From assembly GCA_963930775.1 (NCBI GenBank), contig OZ005702.1, forward strand, positions 5,766,001 to 5,830,000: a DNA stretch of 64,000 nucleotides. The letters run 5' to 3'. Positions 62,501 through 64,000 of this stretch are shown here, in pieces. The stretch is from Cliona cf. orientalis. Its lineage: Eukaryota > Porifera > Demospongiae > Clionaida > Clionaidae. How positions within the stretch are numbered: the stretch's first letter is position 1; each line of letters opens with the position of its first letter. The notes beneath the pieces were generated by a model. The model saw only the letters and a list, made by a program, of their open reading frames with translations, was not told the origin of the DNA and searched no databases. The translations under genes and the position numbers were made by a program.

Positions 62501-64000
62501 AATGACCGTCAGTGGCAGGGTAGATGATATTCTTCATGCTAAATCTCCAGTGGAACTTGAACACATCTTCAGAAAAACACTACATGGAGGTGAGATCATT
62601 TTGATTGAAGGAGCCCCAGGGTCTGGTAAGAGCACTCTAACAGTCCACATCTGTCAGAGATGGGGCAAAGGAGAATTGTTTCAAAAATTCGCTATTGTGA
62701 TCCTTGTCCAGTTACGAGACCCAGCAGTGCAAAGAGCACAGACCATAGCTGACCTGCTTCCTGTTGGAAATGCTGAGGAGATAGCTACTGAAATAATAGC
62801 TACTAATGGACGTGGTGTCCTGTGGGTTCTTGACGGGTGGGATGAGCTCCCATCTCACCTACAGCAAGACTCCATATTTTGTCAACTTATTAAGAAAATG
62901 TTCAGTGAAAGTTCAGTTATAGTCACCTCTCGTCCAATTTCATCAGGTGACCTACACCCAGTGGTCTCTTCGCGAATTGAGGTGCTGGGGTTCACCCCAG
63001 AAGAGCAGAGACAGTACTTCACTGAGTGTCTCAAGGGAGACACCAAAGCTTTAGAAGCCCTACTTAAGATGATCCAAGAGAACCCTGTGGTACAAAGCAT
63101 CTGCTACCTTCCACTCAATGCTGCTTTCATAGTACACACTTTCAAATACAGGGATCAATCACTACCCAACACTGAGTATGAGATCTACTTATCAGTCGTT
63201 CTCAGCTGCATTCAACGCCATTATGACAGGGAGGGCAGAGGTCATGACCTACCTAGAGAGCTAGCATCTTTAGATGATCTTTCCAGGAGTGAAGCAGTGA
63301 GAGAGCCTTTTCAGTGTCTCTGTGAGCTTGCCTATCGTGGTGTGATGGAGAACAAAGTGACCTTCTCTTCCAGTGACTTGCCTCAAGGATCCAACACACT
63401 CAGTCTTCTTCAAGCAATAGAGAGCTTTCTCCAAAGAGGCAAGTCAGTGTTCTATAACTTCCTTCACCTGTCGATACAAGAGGTTTTGTCAGCCTATTAC
63501 ATAACCACAAAATTGTCAGATAGTGAGCGGGTGTCTCAATTCCAGCGATTATTCATGCAGCCTCGTTTTACTGCTGTGTTTCAGTTTTATGCTGCCATCA
63601 CCAAGTTGAAGAGTCCAGGGATACGCCAAGTTATTGATAGAATAGTAAAAGCTAAATCCAAGCCTCTCTTAGTGTCTCTTCTTCGCTGCTTACACGAGGC
63701 TCAGAATCCTACCCTCTGCCTTTATGTAGCTGAGAGACTAGGATACAGGCTAAATCTTAGTGAGACCTCACTCAGTCCACTAGAATTTCTATATATTGAA
63801 TACTTTTTTTCATTACTTCCCGGTAAGGAATTTGCTGTTAACCTTCAGCAATGTTATATTGATGATCTAGGTGCAAAATGTTTGACAAAGTTTCTCAGTA
63901 GTGATGTGCACCATGCCAGTAATTTAGCTATTGACCTTTATGACAGTAATCTCAATCAGAATGATGCTTTACATATTGTTAAGATAATTTACTTTATTGA
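59561..64000 (+). CDS. NLR-D exon 2 (truncated by window end): four cassettes, NACHT, LRR; two frameshifts near the start
   Basis: Acceptor TTGGTTGTAG; starts QLDQVDDRG as in NLR-C. A T-run around 59629-59633 is one base longer than the frame needs, and a 4-bp excess lies at about 60301-60312. Reading frames 59563-59630, 59634-60300 and 60318-64000 are otherwise uninterrupted. Four cassettes (FGSD at about 59886, 60571, 61232 and 61924) precede SQGSPSPIHWIPSPTK, Walker A GAPGSGKST (about 62611), VLWVLDGWDELP, TSRP, NFLHLSIQEVLSAYY and the first LRRs. The last two cassettes resemble cassettes 2 and 3 of NLR-B (NYQEQINDQ and TPTNELSQC versus NYSQQTSDL and TPIDELSQC). It could be a very young pseudogene, or the homopolymer error could be technical. 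Confidence 0.8.

Overview
The window is invertebrate animal nuclear DNA, most likely from a demosponge of the Amphimedon type. This is inferred from the spliced CARD-NACHT-LRR immune receptor genes in tandem, the SCAMP gene remnants, AT-rich introns and many small inverted-repeat transposons. No database was searched, so the species is not established. All recognised genes lie on the + strand.

The backbone is a tandemly duplicated block: NLR receptor gene, then a SCAMP (secretory carrier-associated membrane protein) relic, then the next NLR. Four NLR units are present. NLR-A (1-3664) is truncated at the left edge and is a pseudogene. NLR-B (exons 10466-10772, 16117-20472, 20660-20700) and NLR-C (36337-36649, 45409-49011, 50490-50530) are intact; the spliced lengths of 4704 and 3957 nt are both multiples of three. 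NLR-D (54411-54720, 59561 to the right edge) has two frameshifts in its first repeat cassette but a long open frame after that. Each NLR has a small exon encoding a CARD-like domain, a very large exon encoding 2 to 4 copies of a roughly 220-residue cassette followed by NACHT and leucine-rich repeats, and a 13-codon last exon. The CARD exons share a block of about 63 bp immediately before the ATG and a CACGTG box further upstream.

The SCAMP relics lie between A and B (5107-9923), between B and C (23338-25938) and between C and D (51951-53989). The first two keep most of the exon/intron structure but carry frameshifts and stops, one of them shared. The third keeps only its last two exons, both open.

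The rest is dominated by mobile DNA. Between 26.77 and 35.60 kb lies a structure of nearly 9 kb with inverted ends and inverted subterminal arrays of a 102-bp repeat, like a foldback element; its interior holds non-LTR and Penelope-like reverse transcriptase debris. Two Helentron-like elements flank SCAMP relic 2. Intron 1 of NLR-C (36.65-45.41 kb) is a nest of TIR elements: several starting TGTGAC, a 515-bp palindrome and smaller hairpins. Other TIR elements sit in SCAMP relic 1, in intron 1 of NLR-B and NLR-D, and one inside the coding exon of NLR-A.

Inferred biology: a birth-and-death cluster of cytosolic pattern-recognition receptors that varies by whole-gene duplication, cassette-number change, internal chimerism and transposon insertion, with a non-immune gene carried along and decaying.
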